Shown: positions 29,505-30,654 of the stretch, in pieces
Numbering within the stretch: the stretch's first letter is position 1
How the letters are laid out: each line of letters starts with the position of its first letter
Source: a virus
Length of the DNA: 30,654 nucleotides
Direction: 5' to 3' (one strand)
IMG/VR virus record: IMGVR_UViG_3300015206_000008
Span: 1 to 30,654 of that record
Translations under genes and position numbers: made by a program
Notes under the pieces: generated by a model
Database searches by the model: none
What the model was told of the DNA's origin: nothing
What the model saw: the letters and a program-made list of their open reading frames with translations, nothing else

Positions 29505-30654
29505 CTATTGCGTCGTCTGCGGTGCGCCGCCCGCGATGGATCCCGCAGATACTTTGATGGGCTTGCCGTCAATGCCCAACGTCCAGCTGCCCTTCGCGCC
29601 GAAGTTCCTGACCTTGCCGTGCTCGAGGCCCTGCATCGCGGCCGGCGGCGGCGCGTCGGGGATGATGGCCTCGTTGGCCTTGGCGAGCGCACCGGCGCCG
29701 TACTTGTTGGTGATGTACTGATCGGCAGCGCGCTGCGCCGTTTTCTCATCCAAGCTCTCGGCCAACGCTGACTTGTACACGGACGTGTGATCGGCATTGG
29801 CATTGCCCGTGGGCTTGAATCCCAAAATCCGGGTCGCCTTTTCAGGCTCGATGCCGAGCACGTTGGTGGCGTACTTGTAGGTACGCACCGCGGCCGGATC
29901 CCCCTTGTCGATGCCGGAGCCGGCCTCTTTGCCTAACACCCTGCCCTGGAAGGGCTTGCCGTCGATACCGCTCTTGACCGGCGTGGCGGTCGCGCCTTTG
30001 CCGTCCTCGTCACGCGAGAGGATGTGCAGCGTGTTGTGCGAGTCCACCGCGTAGGTGGGTGAGCCCAGCGTGGCCGCCTTGGTGGTCTCGACGTCGCTGA
30101 TGGATTTCAAGGCCGAGGCCTGGTCCTTCACCGCGGCCGAGTCGCCCTTGGCTTGATCGGACGAGGCTTTCTGCGCCGCGGCCGGTGTGCCGATGCCCGC
30201 TTGCTCCTTATCGCGCGCCGTCTCGATGGCGCCGGCCTGCGTGTCGTACGCCCCTTGCGCCGCGGTGATCTTGTCCTGGTGCGCCTTACTGCTCGCGTCG
30301 TGCTCGTCCGACAGCGTGCCGGTCAGCACCGCGCCCTGATTGGTGGTCGCCTGACTCGAGTTCTTCATCAGGTGCAGGCCAAACTCCAAGAGCGCGGCAA
30401 ACTTCTCCTTTTTGGTCTGCGGCTCATCGTCTGAGGGGCGCGCGCCCATCTGCGCCTTCATGTTGTCGTACTTATCGTCGATATCGCCGTGCTGCTGCTG
30501 CCACCAGTCCATGTACTCCTTGCGCGACGCGGCGGTCGCAGCGTTCAGGACATCGAGCGTGGTCTTCGCCTTGGTGAGCTTCTCCGGATCCGGGAACTTG
30601 AGTTTCACCGTTGGCGTCGCGATCTCGCCCTTGGTGTTGCCCGTGCCCTGCGCA
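29505..30654 (-). CDS. Virion-associated-like protein, 5' end outside window
   Basis: At least 382 residues, rich in Ala, Lys, Asp and Thr, mostly helical with a coiled-coil-like centre (QDKITAAQGAYDTQAGAIET, then ARDKEQAG). The C-terminal part is more compact (VLGIEPEKATRILGFKPTGN; AAMQGLEHGKVRNFG). A GTG at 30608 could start it, but it has no ribosome binding site, and the frame stays open to the window edge (the residues before it read AQGTGNTKGEIATPT), so the gene probably begins upstream. It ends 2 bp before the giant gene, suggesting a shared function such as an internal virion or ejection protein. No family is recognised. Confidence 0.6.
   Translation of the reverse strand, partial: AQGTGNTKGEIATPTVKLKFPDPEKLTKAKTTLDVLNAATAASRKEYMDWWQQQHGDIDDKYDNMKAQMGARPSDDEPQTKKEKFAALLEFGLHLMKNSSQATTNQGAVLTGTLSDEHDASSKAHQDKITAAQGAYDTQAGAIETARDKEQAGIGTPAAAQKASSDQAKGDSAAVKDQASALKSISDVETTKAATLGSPTYAVDSHNTLHILSRDEDGKGATATPVKSGIDGKPFQGRVLGKEAGSGIDKGDPAAVRTYKYATNVLGIEPEKATRILGFKPTGNANADHTSVYKSALAESLDEKTAQRAADQYITNKYGAGALAKANEAIIPDAPPPAAMQGLEHGKVRNFGAKGSWTLGIDGKPIKVSAGSIAGGAPQTTQ

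Noticed and set aside
1-30654. CRISPR array, IS element, integrase or attachment site
   Set aside because: I found no regularly spaced repeats other than the tandem 21-bp pair, no transposase or recombinase motifs and no flanking duplications.

Overview
The window is part of a high-GC tailed dsDNA bacteriophage genome (or prophage) of a Gram-negative host. The support is direct: a small and a large terminase subunit, a T4-type lysozyme followed by small membrane proteins and a lipoprotein, a 3232-residue phage polyvalent protein, two DNA methyltransferases, a Cro/YdaS-like regulator between divergent operons, and long runs of small genes overlapping by 4 bp. I see no integrase, tRNA, rRNA, IS element or CRISPR array. 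Portal, capsid, tail and replicase genes must lie outside. Host genus cannot be read from the sequence; a proteobacterium is the best guess.

Region A (1-5180, minus strand) is a leftward operon read from about 5200. In transcription order it holds two unknown small proteins, a DnaJ-type zinc-finger protein, a small Cys-rich protein, an SSB-like protein with an acidic DDIPF tail, a zinc-ribbon protein, a 26-residue micro-ORF, a Dam-type adenine methyltransferase, a small membrane protein, an HNH endonuclease, a C5-cytosine methyltransferase, an ASCH-domain protein and a papain-like NlpC/P60-type hydrolase cut by the window edge. Almost all adjacent genes share ATGA or GTGA overlaps, which fix the starts.

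Region B (5181-5874) is the control region. It has a divergent promoter area with a perfect tandem 21-bp repeat, a rightward YdaS/Cro-like gene, and about 365 bp without a convincing gene. That stretch contains a strong leftward terminator with no gene upstream of it.

Region C (5875-11846, plus strand) is a rightward operon of about 18 tightly packed small genes. Those recognised are a Gp37/Gp68 (DUF5131) family protein with an inserted zinc finger, a DEDDy-type exonuclease, several Cys-rich proteins, and one zinc-finger gene that appears split by a +1 frameshift. It ends at a hairpin that terminates the opposing late operon and may also serve this one.

Region D (11921-30654, minus strand) is the late, packaging, lysis and virion region. 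In transcription order it runs: a virion-like protein cut by the window edge; the 9.7-kb polyvalent protein gene; lysozyme; a second HNH endonuclease; two membrane proteins (holin candidates); a lipoprotein; small proteins; a VRR-NUC nuclease; two small proteins; small terminase; a Pro/Ala-rich protein; an XRE-like HTH protein; large terminase; and a coiled-coil/Fn3-like protein. Two isolated plus-strand genes (12580-12786 and 17290-17574) sit inside this block, each with a start close to its own promoter region and a stop overlapping the stop of a convergent late gene.

Reading the parts together: regions A and C look early or middle (DNA modification, single-strand binding, nuclease, regulation), with the repeat region as the likely switch. 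Region D packages DNA, lyses the cell and makes a giant protein probably carried in the virion and delivered with the DNA. All functions are inferred from sequence reading only; no database search was possible.
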